Assembly: GCA_032173965.1 (NCBI GenBank)
Contig: CM063288.1
Coordinates: 25,018,001-25,082,000 of the forward strand
From: Sitta carolinensis
Lineage: Eukaryota > Chordata > Aves > Passeriformes > Sittidae
DNA length: 64,000 nt
Reading direction: 5' to 3'
Part shown: positions 1 through 12,357 of the stretch, one piece after another
Numbering within the stretch: the stretch's first letter is position 1
How the letters are laid out: each line of letters begins with the position of its first letter
Notes under the pieces: model-generated
Databases searched by the model: none
What the model was told of the DNA's origin: nothing
What the model saw: only the letters and a program-made list of their open reading frames with translations
Position numbers and translations under genes: made by a program

Positions 1-1816
1 TATGATAACTTTCCACTGGGGACAAAAAAAAGGACTACCTCCAAAGCCAATGCTTGTGGTACAGCCATACTGTCATATTGCACATGCTCTTTTTTTAGGT
101 TTAGTTTAGTAGGGGAACAAAACCTGAGAGAGTACAGCAGAGACTTCTCTGTGACACACTGCCTCAGTTATGTGCATCCGCATTTTTCATATTTGTGCTA
201 TCAATACTTCTCTGCCACTCACACCTTGGGGCTCCTCTTATATAACTAAACCCAGAATGTTTTTACTAACAGAGGAATACATTACCAGATTGACATATTG
301 TAAGACTGCAGTTGCTCCTTAGGTCAGTTCAAACCTACAAGATCTGTCCCTAAACTAGGAGGCATGATCTCTCCTGTTCGTGTCTTGCAGCACAAACACA
401 ACACAGTCCCTATGGCCCGTATATTCATGGACTCTGCATTGCAATTATCTTCCTCTTGTGGTTTGACATGAAACCTTTACAACTTCCCCAGAGGGTTCAG
501 GGGTTGCTTGACCTGCCTCAAATTGCTCAGGGCCTTCAGTATGAATGAAATGATCAATCCTTCATCCTCCATGTGAAATCCATCAAAATTCTGACCATCA
601 ATGACCAGCTGTGAATCCAGCTGCATATCTTGCCTGACACCTTTGGGCTGCTGGAACCAGAGCAGTACATTGATTCTGAACCTCTCTGTAACACATTAGA
701 AACCCCCAAATATTGGTCAGAGGATATTATTGAGAGAGATACACAGCCTGCTTGTCTGGGAAACAGAAGGCTGGTTTCAAATTTGATAGGGCAAATGGGG
801 ATGAGGAGGAAATAAGCTGGTGCATCAAGAGCAGGGTTTTCCTCTACAAACACCTGGATACACAGAAGTATTGTACAGAGAAGGTGCAAACTGCTAACAG
901 TGACATTAAGCAAATGAAAATGAGTAATGCATCAAATGAGGTGGGGACTGCCAATTAGACAGCCCTGCTCAGCTCCTAGGCAGAGATGGAGAGGGGAACC
1001 CTAGTGTATTGGGTCATATTACACTCTCTCCCACCATTCTTTGACAGGTAACTTGACCTCCCCAGCAAACTAAGCTCACCTCTGTACATCCATAAATACA
1101 TTGATTTCACACTTTTTAAAAAAAAAAAATTGATGAAATTATTGTGTTTGAAAATTATTGCTGAAAATAGCTAACATCTACTACCTATGAGAAGAACTGG
1201 ATGCAAGATCCTATGTAAGAGTGAAGAGTCCTATCTCCTGGAACCTTTCACCAGACTGAGAAGGAAATTCAAGTTATAAAAAGTTTCTGAAATAAGGAAA
1301 AACTTGAAGTTTGCCTTGGGATGCTGTTGGATGAACAAATGATGGAAGTCTGAACAAAGTAGATCAAAATACATACATTCTGCACTGGAAAGAAAATGAT
1401 TTATATTCATTATAAGGAAGCTTGTGGAAGTCTTATGTTTCATTACTCATTACTTTTTGGAAAAATATATTTTTATTCTTAATAAAACATTTTTTTTATT
1501 ATGCCATATGTGTCAATAACAATTTTCATGCATGAATGCATGTCATGTGAAAGAACTAATTTCAGTAAAATCCACAGCACAATAGGGAGAGAGTGCAGGG
1601 CAATTTATCTATGTATAACATTTGAGTGGGAAACAGGAAAAGTACTTAAGAAAAAATATTTAAAAAACTGAAAACCATAAATTTGGACCAGTCTTTAGGC
1701 AGTGAGGTAATGACACTGTTTACATGTGTTTATTTTCTATTATTTTCATGAGAAAGTGTTTTTTCATATTGTCCCATATCTTCTTCCTTTCCTATAAACC
1801 CTTATGCAGTATGCTT
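1..1816. other. Unique A+T-rich sequence, no gene recognised
   Basis: I see no gene, RNA or named repeat here. The plus strand between about 530 and 960 has two partly overlapping open frames that read somewhat like protein but are broken by stops; this is treated as a finding, not a gene. A 12-base poly-A lies at 1118-1129. The short open frames on both strands resemble no family I know. Confidence 0.6.
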
Positions 1817-1846
1817 AAAATGTCCCAGATTATTTTGGGACATTTT
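1817..1846. repeat. Perfect 11-bp inverted repeat (hairpin)
   Basis: The arms AAAATGTCCCA (1817-1827) and TGGGACATTTT (1836-1846) are exact reverse complements around an 8-base spacer. The stem has a G+C-rich core and A/T ends. No known RNA gene or binding site is recognised. The T-rich right arm also extends into further T residues. It could be a chance palindrome in low-complexity sequence. Confidence 0.75.
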
Positions 1847-1920
1847 TCAATTTCTTTCAGCCATTTTCCAATATCTCCAAATCAAAAGGAGTTGGAAGAA
1901 GATAAAGGATGGCAGAATAA

Positions 1921-1925
<5 letters not shown>

Positions 1926-1965
<40 letters not shown>

Positions 1966-1980
1966 AAAAAAAGTAAAAAT
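1926..1980. repeat. Poly-A tract, 35 uninterrupted A then A-rich
   Basis: Thirty-five A residues run from 1926 to 1960, followed by A-rich sequence broken by two GT dinucleotides. On the minus strand this gives a spurious poly-phenylalanine reading frame. Such a run can be the tail of a retrocopy, but the sequence just upstream is not recognisable as a gene copy or SINE, and CR1 elements do not end in poly-A. Length is prone to assembly error. Confidence 0.95.
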
Positions 1981-4900
1981 AAGAACCAAGTCTATAGACT
2001 GTGTGACAAGAAAGGATTAAAATAAAAGAAAATAAAGAATAACAATGAGTAAGATGAAACAAAATGCTTGATACTCTAATAGGTCATCATTTCAAAAAGT
2101 AAAATCTCTCTTTGGAAACTCCCAGTTTTGGGAAAAGACTGTTTCTGGGGGAAGGATAAATGATAAATGCATCATAATTTGAATACCTTCATATTTTGAG
2201 ATGGTTTGAAATGCAAACCTTGGTATGTAATTTGCAAGTTTGTCTTTTCAAGCTGAATTATGAACCCAAGTATGAATGCTCTTGGAGTTTAATGATTAGC
2301 TCTAAGACTGCAATATCATATCTAATATATAGGATAGGGAATGAAATGACACTAAGAGGACCATTTTCCCTTAGTACAGGTATTTCATTGACTTCAAAGT
2401 TCAAATAGTTCTAAATTCTATCATATTTCCTACAAGTTTTAAGAAGTTTATACAAGGCTGGGGAAAAGAGATTCCCAAATTTGAGTAAAGCAAACAAATG
2501 AATCAAAATGAGCATTGGTACTGAAGATATCACACACCATTTTTCATAAAGTGTTTTATAATGTGGGAAGTTCCCTATCCATTTGAATCTATAAGTTACT
2601 ATGCAGAAAAATGCAGCAAAAAAAAACCCACCCCAAAACTACAGGTACTTGAATATATTTAGTTAAAAATAAATCCATGTGGTCAGTAGGGACTTCTGAC
2701 TATACAAGATTTACTGGGGTGCTGGATCTAAGTCTCTGCCTTTGACTTTAACTGCAATGAGACACTTTGTATACCCAAGTCCCTTAAGTTGTTCAGTCCA
2801 TCATGGTTATAGCAGTCTACCCACTGAGATAAAGATCTCCCATTTCCTTGAGAGATGAAAGTTTGTATTTATGTTCTGTGATTAGGAGTTCAATTCAGTG
2901 AGTGGGGTTGCCTGGAGAAGAGGGAGGAATAAGAACGATTAAACAGCTTTTCTGGCAAAATGAACAGGACAGGTATGAACTGGAGATATGAATAAGAGGT
3001 CAGGGGTGAACTTCATCTAAATGAGTGTGCCTGTGCTATTTAATTCCTCTTGGGAGTAATAAGATCTCATATGGCTTGAGATCAATTTTTAAAAAGAGAT
3101 AAATCAGTGCTGATTATCAACAAGAAAGATTTAACTGCTGCACATATCAAGCACTATCATTTTTAAAAACTGCAAACATTAACAACTTTGAAATATCGAA
3201 CGTTCTCCATGTATTAAATCCTGCAACACTCCTCCCAGTTTTTAGTACACTGTTGGCAAATCCAACACCAATGATATTTCATCCCCTGTCTCAAAGTACT
3301 GCAGCAGCAAGTTTCACTGCAGCTCATATATTGTATTGCCATCTCTCAAAACTGAGACCAGGATTTAACATCTGGATCATGCAAAGACTTGCAAGGGGGA
3401 ATTCTCTCATGAGAAGGAAGGTTCATTTGATGCCCTAGAGTTCTTCTAGAAAAATCTCTGAAACACTGAGAGAAGTGGAAATTATGTTAGCTACAGCTGG
3501 TGAGAGAAGGAGGGAGCATATTGCCTTCCAAAGGTGGCAGTTCGAACATAGTCTATGGAGTATGAGAGCACTGCATAGGCTTTTCAGGCTCCTGAGGCCA
3601 AATGGTAGAGGAAGAAGCTCAAAACTGGGATTCTCTGTCCTTTAGCTGGCTACTTTCCTCTACAAAATGTAAGGTGGGTTTTTTTTGTCTATTCAGTCAA
3701 ATAATTCTCCCTTTGAAAAACAACAGCCCCCACCTTAAAAACACCTAACCCAAAAGAACAAACCGAACCTCCAACCTCCCTAAAAAAAAATAAATGAAAA
3801 AATTGTTCATTAATGCTCTTTTGGGCTTGAGTGAAACAATGGATGTTGTATTAAGCACTTGTCTGAGTGCCAGCAGAACTGCCTGGGTTAATGCTCCATT
3901 CTATGGGGCTGCCACACAGCTGGGCAGGACCAGGACCATGAGACAAAGGGACAACAGGATCTCTCAAGGGAATCAGAGCTTAGTGCTGCTGCTCTCATGA
4001 GATGGAGTTATACCTCAGTAGCTCTTGCTACCTACATCCTTGAAAGCCAAACCAGTGCTTGCATTTCTATCCCTTCTCCTGGCTGTGTCTCTGCTGTTCA
4101 GTCACAACCACAGCTCCATGGAAATCTACCTCATTGCACGCCCTGGCTCTTCTTAATGCCTGTGCTTCAGAAGCCCAGGCAAGAATTCCCCTCGTGCAGC
4201 AGGGTAGTGCCCCAGGACAGGGGCTGACAGCAGCAGGACTTCAGCAGCTCACTTATGTAGAAAGGGGGAGTTCAGGGGAAGGGCCTGGCAGAAGGCCCTG
4301 CTTGATTATACTGTGGTCATGAAAGAGAAGTTAAAGACATTGTCTTGGCTGTGTTACCTGACATCCACTCAGCTGATTGACAAAACCTTAGCCAGACAGC
4401 AACTTCTATGACCTACAGACCTTCTGTAGGCTACAATAAACAATCTTTAAGGCATAATTTCAGAGCAAAAAGTACTTTACTTCTAAATAAAGTAATATTT
4501 TTTACTCAAAAAGCTGTGGTTTTGGTTTTTTGCTTTTTGGTTTTTAAGTATTATTAAAACATGCAGCCAGTGAATAGGGATCTATTTCAAGCACAATATA
4601 TTTATTTAGCAAAAGAATCCCTAGCCTGGGGCTTCATCTGTAGGAGGGTCTGATGCAGACACTGTCCTCCCAAACCCTGTTCCCACAGTTTTCCATCTGT
4701 GAAGGAGCTGCTCAGCCCGTGGCAGGGCTGTGCTGTCAGCCAGACAGGCACCCTCAGTGGCCCACAGCAGTCTGGCCTGACCAAGGAGCCACATCAAGTG
4801 CAAGAGATTCTGCTGAGTGTCTTTTCTGCATTTCTTTCTTTTTCACACTGTCAAGGCAAAGTGGTATGAATCATTTCCTACTGCACCATCCCAGCCACAA

Positions 4901-6298
4901 AAACTAAAGGAAACTTCATCTGCATCAGGAATCCCACCCAGATGAATCAGACCCTGTTTTTTCTTCCTGCTAACTGGGTTGGTAATCTTTCTGTTTCAAG
5001 ATCAAAGAAAAAAGCATGCTCTTTACTGGAAAATATAGACATACTAAAGAAAACAGCCACCCATGTTGAATAGTGGCTCATGATTCATAATTTCCACTGA
5101 AAATTTGAGTAAGACAAATATCCTTTTCAGTCAAGATGAAGAAAACATATGTTTTATTTAGTGAGAAAAGAGGCCTCTATATGTTTTAAGAAAAATCCTG
5201 CCTCTAGGCACAATTATTAAACAAAAATCTCCAAGTGACCAAATGCCTTCAGCACACAGGTGCCAGCTCTCCTTCTGTAATTATAACTAGCCAAAACATC
5301 TTGTAAAGACTTGAACAGTGTTCTGGTAATGGTGACCCATTTCCCTTTCCGTGACAAAATGTGTTCCATTAGTAGACACCAATAAGAACAAGAGCTGTGA
5401 AGAAAAACAAGCAGAGAAACATTGCTACATGGCTAATTAAGGTAACAGGATAAAACACATGCAGTGGATTTTTAAAATGCAGACATTCAGTCAGATCAAT
5501 TTGATGGCTCATCAAAGAATTCTATCATGAAGTGGTGGCCATCCCACCAGGGCCATGGAATCCTTTCTTAGTCATTTTTAAGGTACACTTTCTCTGCTTT
5601 CTGTGGTGATGGAAAATGCAGGTAAAGAATATGAGTTTAGAGGAAGGACAGCAAGGGTAATTTTCAGAAATTTAGGTGCAACTGAGCAATCCACAAAGGA
5701 CCTGCTTGCGTCTATGGCACCTTGAGCTGTTCAGAGATGTTGTCCTAAGAACCCAGTAGCAGAAAAGTGCTAAAAGTGCTATTCCTTTGCCTATGTACGG
5801 TAGGTCCCTGAAGTCATACTCCAGCAGCTCAATTCACAAGTGTTGTCATGGGATAAATGGCTTTCATGTCAGTAAGAGATTTTTAAAAAATGGGTAGGAC
5901 ATATGCTTAGAACATGGCTCATTCTCCAGTAAGATACTGGTGTCCTGTGTGATCTCAAACACTCAGGCTTCTCCAACCCAATGTACAGCTGCCCCAGACT
6001 TGGAGAAGGGATAGAGCATGTTCTGCAGTCTAATAGTTACACCCTCACAGTACCATCACAAGGACTGCTAATGAACTTAGTGTGAAGAATCCAGGGTTAA
6101 AGTACCAAAACCATATTTTTAATCAGAACTACGGCTTTGCCTTTCCCAGGTGACTAGCAGTGACTAGTGGACTACAGAGGTTTCTCCCATACTCTCCCTC
6201 ACCCCACTTAACCTTCACCCTGTTTCAGGTCGTTTAAATCACCTCTTATAGGAGGAGTAATTTGATCACCAGGCATAAGCTCAGTAAAATACTCTGCA
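1981..6298. other. Unique sequence, no gene recognised
   Basis: I see no coding exon or interspersed repeat in this stretch. Local features are a C- and A-rich patch at 3720-3795, an 8-bp perfect stem with a 3-base loop at 4412-4430 (arms CCTACAGA and TCTGTAGG), and a T/G-rich patch at 4520-4550. Several frames of 60-87 codons around 3.8-4.9 kb overlap each other on both strands, which is what chance open frames in a slightly G+C-richer patch look like. Confidence 0.6.
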
Positions 6299-6838
6299 TT
6301 GGGTGAGCCACATGCTACTGACACAATTATAAATCACCTAATTAGGCATTTTGCAGCTGGATGCTGGCTACACTCTGTGCCTGCGGAGAGATGGTGGCCC
6401 ATATCTGTCAAGGGCAAAGGAACACTTATGAAAGTTCAGAACTTTGGAGGGGTTTTATGCAACCATCTTATACATCATTGTCTGGTATCTTACACATCAC
6501 CGGTGCTTCCTGTGTCCCCTGTGTCACAGACTAATACTGCTATAAGGAAACTACCAAGGATGTTTAGAGCTACCCCAGTTACTGCCTCTCACAGAGGCAA
6601 AATTCAGGCTGGCAGTAAGTTTTTAGTGGTTGAGGGAAGCAGGAAAGAGACCCTGGAATTAGTGGCTGGCAGAAAGTGCTGTAAGGTTTCAGGCATGTGT
6701 ACGAGGAAGAAGGGGAGGGGTCTTGTCCTCTTCCCCTTCTTTCCCTTCTGCTACCTCACTCCTCTGGGTTACAGAATTCCCACCTGGGACCTTGGAATAC
6801 TGATGCTCATTTTCCACTCCTGCAGGTGCCTCTGCTAA
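6299..6838 (+). other. Longest open frame in window (179 codons), probably chance
   Basis: This frame starts with ATG at 6299 and ends with TAA at 6836-6838. I recognise no domain, signal peptide or conserved motif. The middle is basic and the last 40 residues are rich in Phe, Pro, Leu and Ile from a pyrimidine-rich stretch near 6720-6760, which is low-complexity DNA rather than a designed protein segment. There is no promoter-like CpG enrichment upstream. Vertebrate genes are normally split into short exons, so a single open frame of this size in A+T-rich unique DNA is weak evidence. I list it only because it is the longest; coding status is unlikely. Confidence 0.12.
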
Positions 6839-9800
6839 TGGTGCTGCAGTTCTGAAGGGAAGGAAGACAAGAAATGGCTTTGCACGTAACTCTGCTCATA
6901 CAGGAAGCAGGGTGGAAGAGATGAGCCCTGCTCTACAAGCCAGATGAGGACTATCCTTTGCCTGAACTTCAGGAAAGATTTTCTCAATGCCTGCGAACAG
7001 AACTGGGTCCCTTGAAATGAGGAAGGGAAAATTTTAAGAGGCTAAACAGATGAGGAGGAGTCAAACTTGTTCCTGTTGACAAATTGCATTCAAGTAATGC
7101 TTTGCAAAGCCACTTTATTTTAGTGCAAACTGTACAGACAAGCTTTAATAAAACTCCAAACTATGCAATGTTTGTTAAACGATCTGGACTTATTAATGAA
7201 GGTTGAGATTGAAGTCAAATTTGCTTAAAATACAACTAAACTGTGAATACTTTTGCCACATCTGGCTACTTTTGATTTGACATCAAAATAATGCAATTTT
7301 CACGTTACTTTCAGGATGTGCTTGTATTATAATAAAAATTTTGATAAAGCTCTGTGGTTTCATCAGATTTGCTTAAAGGTTTATGTCAAATTCAATCCCT
7401 TTATTTGCAGAGGTAACTTAAGTAAGACGAACTCAAATAAAATGAAGAGTCAAACTGGTTTTCTCTGGTGGTAAATGCTAACAGCCCTTCAGGCCAGGTC
7501 CAGCATTGCTGCAGTAAAGCTCCCGCTGAATTCTCCTTTCCCCCGTTAGAGGTCCCCAGGAATTTACCTTCCAGGTGGCTCTCTGGGGTCCTGTGTAAGG
7601 CCTGGACAATCAGGACTAACTTTCTTCAATTTTTTTCAGAGTCTTCAAATCTTTTCAGGACCACAAATTTTCACAGATTTCTCTGATGACCAGCAAGAGA
7701 CTTCAGCACAGTAAATAGCCTGATTGAAAATATCAGAATGCCAGCCCCTTTCTTAATGCTAACTTATATAGTTGCCTCTTATACATCAAAGAGGGTTGAG
7801 AACCAATGCGAAGAGCATGAAAAGCAGCTGGTCTGTGATTTTGTACAAGTGGATCTGAGCTTACAACATAATTTTATTGACACCTGCACCTGCTGGTAAT
7901 TCCAGGAGAGTCCACTGAACACATGCAGGGCAATATTTAGGGTATTCATGAAGCACTGAAAAACATCACAGATAATGTTGTTTGCAAATAACTGTAGAAG
8001 AAAATAATAGCAATGTTCACAAGTGGACAATCAAGCCCTTGTTTGGAAGTTCAGCTGGTGAGGCCAGCCAAAAAAGCATTTCTCAGTGTGGCTCTGCTCT
8101 GTAGGGCTACCAGCAACACAAAGAGAGTGAAATATTTTCATAATGAAACTACACATGTACTACCCTAAAGGCATGGAGTAAGCAGTTCTGTTAGGAGATG
8201 GTACTCTCTCCCTGATTGTATTCAAGGCAAGCGCATTCTGCTACCAGCAGTTTGCCTTTTCAATAAACCCAGATAGCTTCTCACAATGGCCTGGGAACAA
8301 AATCAGCAACTTCAGCAACACTTACCTTCAGTAAAGCAACAGTCAGAATCTTTTTATCAAGATTGGGTGTATTTTGGGAATACTAACTTCAATACTACCA
8401 AGATAAAAATAGCAGTATTTAAGTGAATGATTAACCAGCTTCTAGGAACCAAACCCCCTACAAACTAAATCTCTTTTTGAGAATTGTATGTTATCTAAGC
8501 ACATCGAGATGTTGATGATGAAATAATTCAATCTATCATATATGCAGAAATGTTTCTGAGGAGCACAGAATTGATGCACACTTCCTTATAAAACCATCAT
8601 ATTGCCAAACAAATATATGTTCTCTTTTTTTCCTAAAGAAAAATCAAAGGACTTAAATGATACTTCTGTCAAATCATTTTGATCTCTCTACTGTTCTGTT
8701 TCATTCTTCCCCTTCTGTTCTTTCAGATTTGTCTCCTGCCTTTAATTTGGAGGTTCTTCAGTTGAGGAGTGTTATGCAGTGCAAGTATAGCAAGACCCTG
8801 ACCCCTCCTTTTAGGCCTTCTGGTACACACAATGTAAATAGAATAAAATCAAATCAAATCACAAAAGTCTTCCCCATCTATACACATCTTCTGAACTCCA
8901 CCTGCTCCAAGATAGCTCAGCTATAAATGGGTAATGCTCACTTGTCTTGGACGCAACAGCCGTGGAAGTGTCACCTCAGCCACTGCCTCTGTTTACTGCC
9001 AAAGCCACAGCAGGTGTGAGCACCAACACCCAGCTTTGATCTTGACCTTTGCCTTTTCTCTGCAAACAACTGTGGGTCAAAACCTGTTTACCACAAAGCA
9101 CGAGCTCTGGTGGGTCTATCTGGGCACCTGGAGTCCATTTATTTCAGGTGCAGACAGTGTGGGTACTGTGCTGAGCTAAGAAGTCACTTCCATATAACAT
9201 CGGCTAAGAATCTGTGAGCTTCCCTTGGGAACTCAGAGGATCCCAAATAAGCCACAGCAAATTCCACTTTCCAGTTTCACAGCTCAGTACTTTCCCCTCA
9301 GATACTGGCAACTCAGAGTACCTCTGCTGCTGGGAAGGAATTCCTTAGCAAGAAGTCAGGCTGCATGATTAAGGACTTCAGTGACCTCTACAGATGCCTG
9401 AAACTGGAGCAAACAGAAGCAAAGCAGAAATTAAGCTCTGAATCTGGCTGGTGCAGCACAGCTGGCAGGGGAACAGGGTCTGCCTAGAAATGCTGTGTTC
9501 CATGGGCTTGACATTCCTTTCATTTTCCAACTCATGGACACCCCTAATCCCAGTTCCAAACTGAGCTGAAAACTGACCAAGATAACTTTGTACCTGACTT
9601 CTGAGAGATGACTGATCATTGTAGCAGCAGAAACACAGCTGTCATGGCAAGGTCCCCATCATAAAAAATTATGACAGACCCTTCCCCCTGCAATGACAAG
9701 TGGGTTCAGAGCACCCTAACATATTCTGGGGCCGAAGTAATTTTTGGATCTCCCATAATTATATTCAGGCTTGTATGTGATGGATTTTCCTATTCTGGCT

Positions 9801-10666
9801 ACTTCCTTGCATCCTGCAGCATGGATTTTTCACCTATGAGTCCCCACCATGGACACAGATAATGAAAGCAAGGAGTTTCTCAAGGCAGAGGTGCCTTCCT
9901 GGAAGAAGGGCAGGGGAGAAGCCCCCATTCAGGACCCAGGATCCTTGTGGTAACAACCTGAGCAGTGTAAAGTGGGGTAAGGCATTACAGACTCTATGCC
10001 GTGTAATATTCTCACATAAAAAGAGAATGTGCCTAGTCAGCTTAGGATAGCAAAGTCAACAATCTGTTTTGCAACCGTGTCTATGTCTCTTATGCCAACT
10101 GGAGATCTCATGGTGTGGTGCACAATGATAAAATTTAGGAATTAGGGTAATCTGTTTAAGAGTCCATGCATGGTAAAATCATATAATTTCTAAACCCTGT
10201 GCAGATCAATGTGGAGGTGGTTTCCTCCCAAAGAAATAAAGGTCCTGTTTGTTTGGTTTTTAATGTGTGGCACTATCATGCGCTCCCAGAGTGTTTTCAT
10301 CAGTTGATCTCTAGTGTGTTACTCAGATGTGAAAAATTTCCTCAGTGAGAAAAGCTGGTGGATAACACCAGGTAGGCAGCCACAGCCCTGATTGCTGCTG
10401 TACCCTTGTCTTTGCCTGAGTGAGAAGGATGCAGCCAGCCCAGAGTGGCCTTTGAGATGTCCTGGTTGTAGACATTATTAGTGTTCTACAAACTGCTTAG
10501 ACACATATGTGGTTTTGTGTTCTGAGAATTGGGTTGAATGATGGCTGAAAACATCAGTAAAAATGCCACTCGTGTGTACTATAGTTACAGATGATAAAGG
10601 AGAAAATATAATCAGTATTTTATATTATGTATAAACAAATATTCTGTATATTATGTAATATTTTGC
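6839..10666. other. Unique sequence, no gene recognised
   Basis: No gene, RNA or named repeat is visible. Frames of up to 89 codons occur near 7.8 kb (minus), 8.7-9.2 kb (plus) and 9.4 kb (minus), with no recognisable domain. The sequence near 8830-8860 is a short A/T-rich stretch with repeated AATCA units. Confidence 0.6.
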
Positions 10667-10698
10667 ATATATATATATGCATACATATGCATGCATGA
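10667..10698. repeat. Short AT microsatellite with ATGCAT extension
   Basis: Six AT units (10667-10678) pass into alternating purine-pyrimidine sequence made of ATGCAT-like steps to about 10698. It is an ordinary short dinucleotide repeat and probably length-polymorphic. Confidence 0.85.
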
Positions 10699-12246
10699 AT
10701 TATTATCATCAGTCTGTTCTGAATGACATCTAAATAATTATTTCTGATTTATGCTTCAAGTAAAAAAGCTGAAAAAGTTAAAAAAAATGCATTTTTTTAA
10801 AATCCTGGGTCTATGAGAAGACAGGGAGATACTTACCTTTGTTTTTTTGTTGGTTTTTTTTGGCTATGTATTAGACACAAACCCTTCCCTGAGAGGATGG
10901 ATTTCACCTTATTCAAAGTGTTGTACGCAAGGCTTCGTAATCTCTAGGCTCTTTCTCAGAAAGGGTACAATTCTGTGAGACAGGATGTCAGATACGTGCC
11001 CCACACATATCACCCTCATCACAGTGAATCAGGAGCCCACTGACAGACATACTGTGCAATAATTCTGGCATATGGAAGGGCTTTCACAACTTTCACTATT
11101 TTTATTCAAAATCCAAAGGCTTTCTGATAACCTAGGGTTTAGCTTGACCATTACTTTATGAAGAAGGAATGTTATGATGGCCTTATTTGCCCTTATCAGT
11201 GTCAGCGTAACTCACAGGAACATAATGCCAATTGTCCTACATAAACAATAAACAGTACTTGTTCTTTCCTTGAAGGGGTAAGCAGCACAACCCAGGTATA
11301 GAAAGTCTCCTACATGCCACAAGCACTACAACGTCCATGCATATGCACCAGAGGGATGATTTGTGAATCTCTGTGGTGAAGAGGAATTCATGAGCAGCCT
11401 CTCAGCAAAATTACTTTAAATAAGGGTTAGTTTAGCATCCCTGGAAAATAATTTAAGCACTGTTATACATCTTTTTTCCAACCATCTGTTCACTGCTCAG
11501 CAGTACCTCAGGCAACTTAGCCTACTTGTCCTTTGCTCATGTGGAACAATAATTCCTGAAGGGATGAATAATAGCAGAGCAGCATAAATTATGCCCATTA
11601 TTTGCCTCACTCAGGAGATCTAAAAAGAAGTTTCTTCAGACGTGTTGTTTCACCTGTAGGGATAGTTTATTTCCACTAAATCCTCTTCCCAAGAATGTGA
11701 AAATTTCAAGGATTTAACTGATGGGATTGTGAAACCTGAACTCACAATTTATGGGCAAACTCCAGCACAGGCTTTGCTGCACAGAGTAGAGTAAAAGCTC
11801 ATGTTGCTTATATTGTCTTCTGAAAGCAGTTCCGTCCAAGCATCACACACCTCTGAGACTTCCATCCAGCTGCTGAAGTCAGCATCCCACCTCAGCTATT
11901 TCTTTTGCTGACTGCTTGCAAGCTTCACTCCTTATTTACTATTGCAACAAAACAACATCAGTAAAGCAAAATTAACCTGCCTCACGACAGTCTAACCCAG
12001 CTCAGGTTCTCTCTTCTCTACTTACTTTACTCCTTTTACAGCTGTAGCAGTTTCATTTATGCAAACCCTGTCCATGTTTCTAGTTGGCTTTTTAAAATTC
12101 TTGAATGTAAAAAGAGACAACAGTCTCCCCAGTAATATTTTACTTGGCACCTTGTTCTCAAGCACTCTAATAATTCCATCTGCTTTGAAAATGTCATTGC
12201 CCTACATTTGTTAATAACCTTTTCCAAGGTTCTTTTTATTTCCAGC
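10699..12246. other. Unique A+T-rich sequence, nothing recognised
   Basis: Only T-rich runs near 10840-10860 and scattered A/T-rich unique sequence are visible. There is no open frame of note and no recognisable repeat family. Confidence 0.6.
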
Positions 12247-12272
12247 ATATATATATATATATATATATATAT
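12247..12272. repeat. (AT)13 microsatellite
   Basis: Thirteen perfect AT units. This is the longest perfect dinucleotide repeat in the window and a likely polymorphic marker. Confidence 0.95.
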
Positions 12273-12298
12273 TCATATAGCCTCCTTTGGTAAAGGAA

Positions 12299-12357
12299 GG
12301 TTCTTCCCTTCTTATTTTCTTTCCCTTTTCCCCTTTCTTTTCTTTTAATTTCCTTTA
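12299..12357 (+). repeat. Pyrimidine-rich tract
   Basis: The plus strand is very largely C and T here, with runs such as CCCTTTTCCCC. It begins about 27 bases after the AT microsatellite. Tracts like this can be polypyrimidine tracts of splice acceptors, but no exon is recognisable downstream. Confidence 0.8.

Noticed and set aside
752..958. Acidic lead followed by an aromatic/basic segment, loosely like a Ran-binding domain start
   Set aside because: The likeness rests on a few acidic and basic residues; the conserved WKERG-type core is missing and the frame is uncertain.
1847..2062. Minus-strand frame with a long phenylalanine run
   Set aside because: It is the translation of the poly-A tract at 1926-1980.
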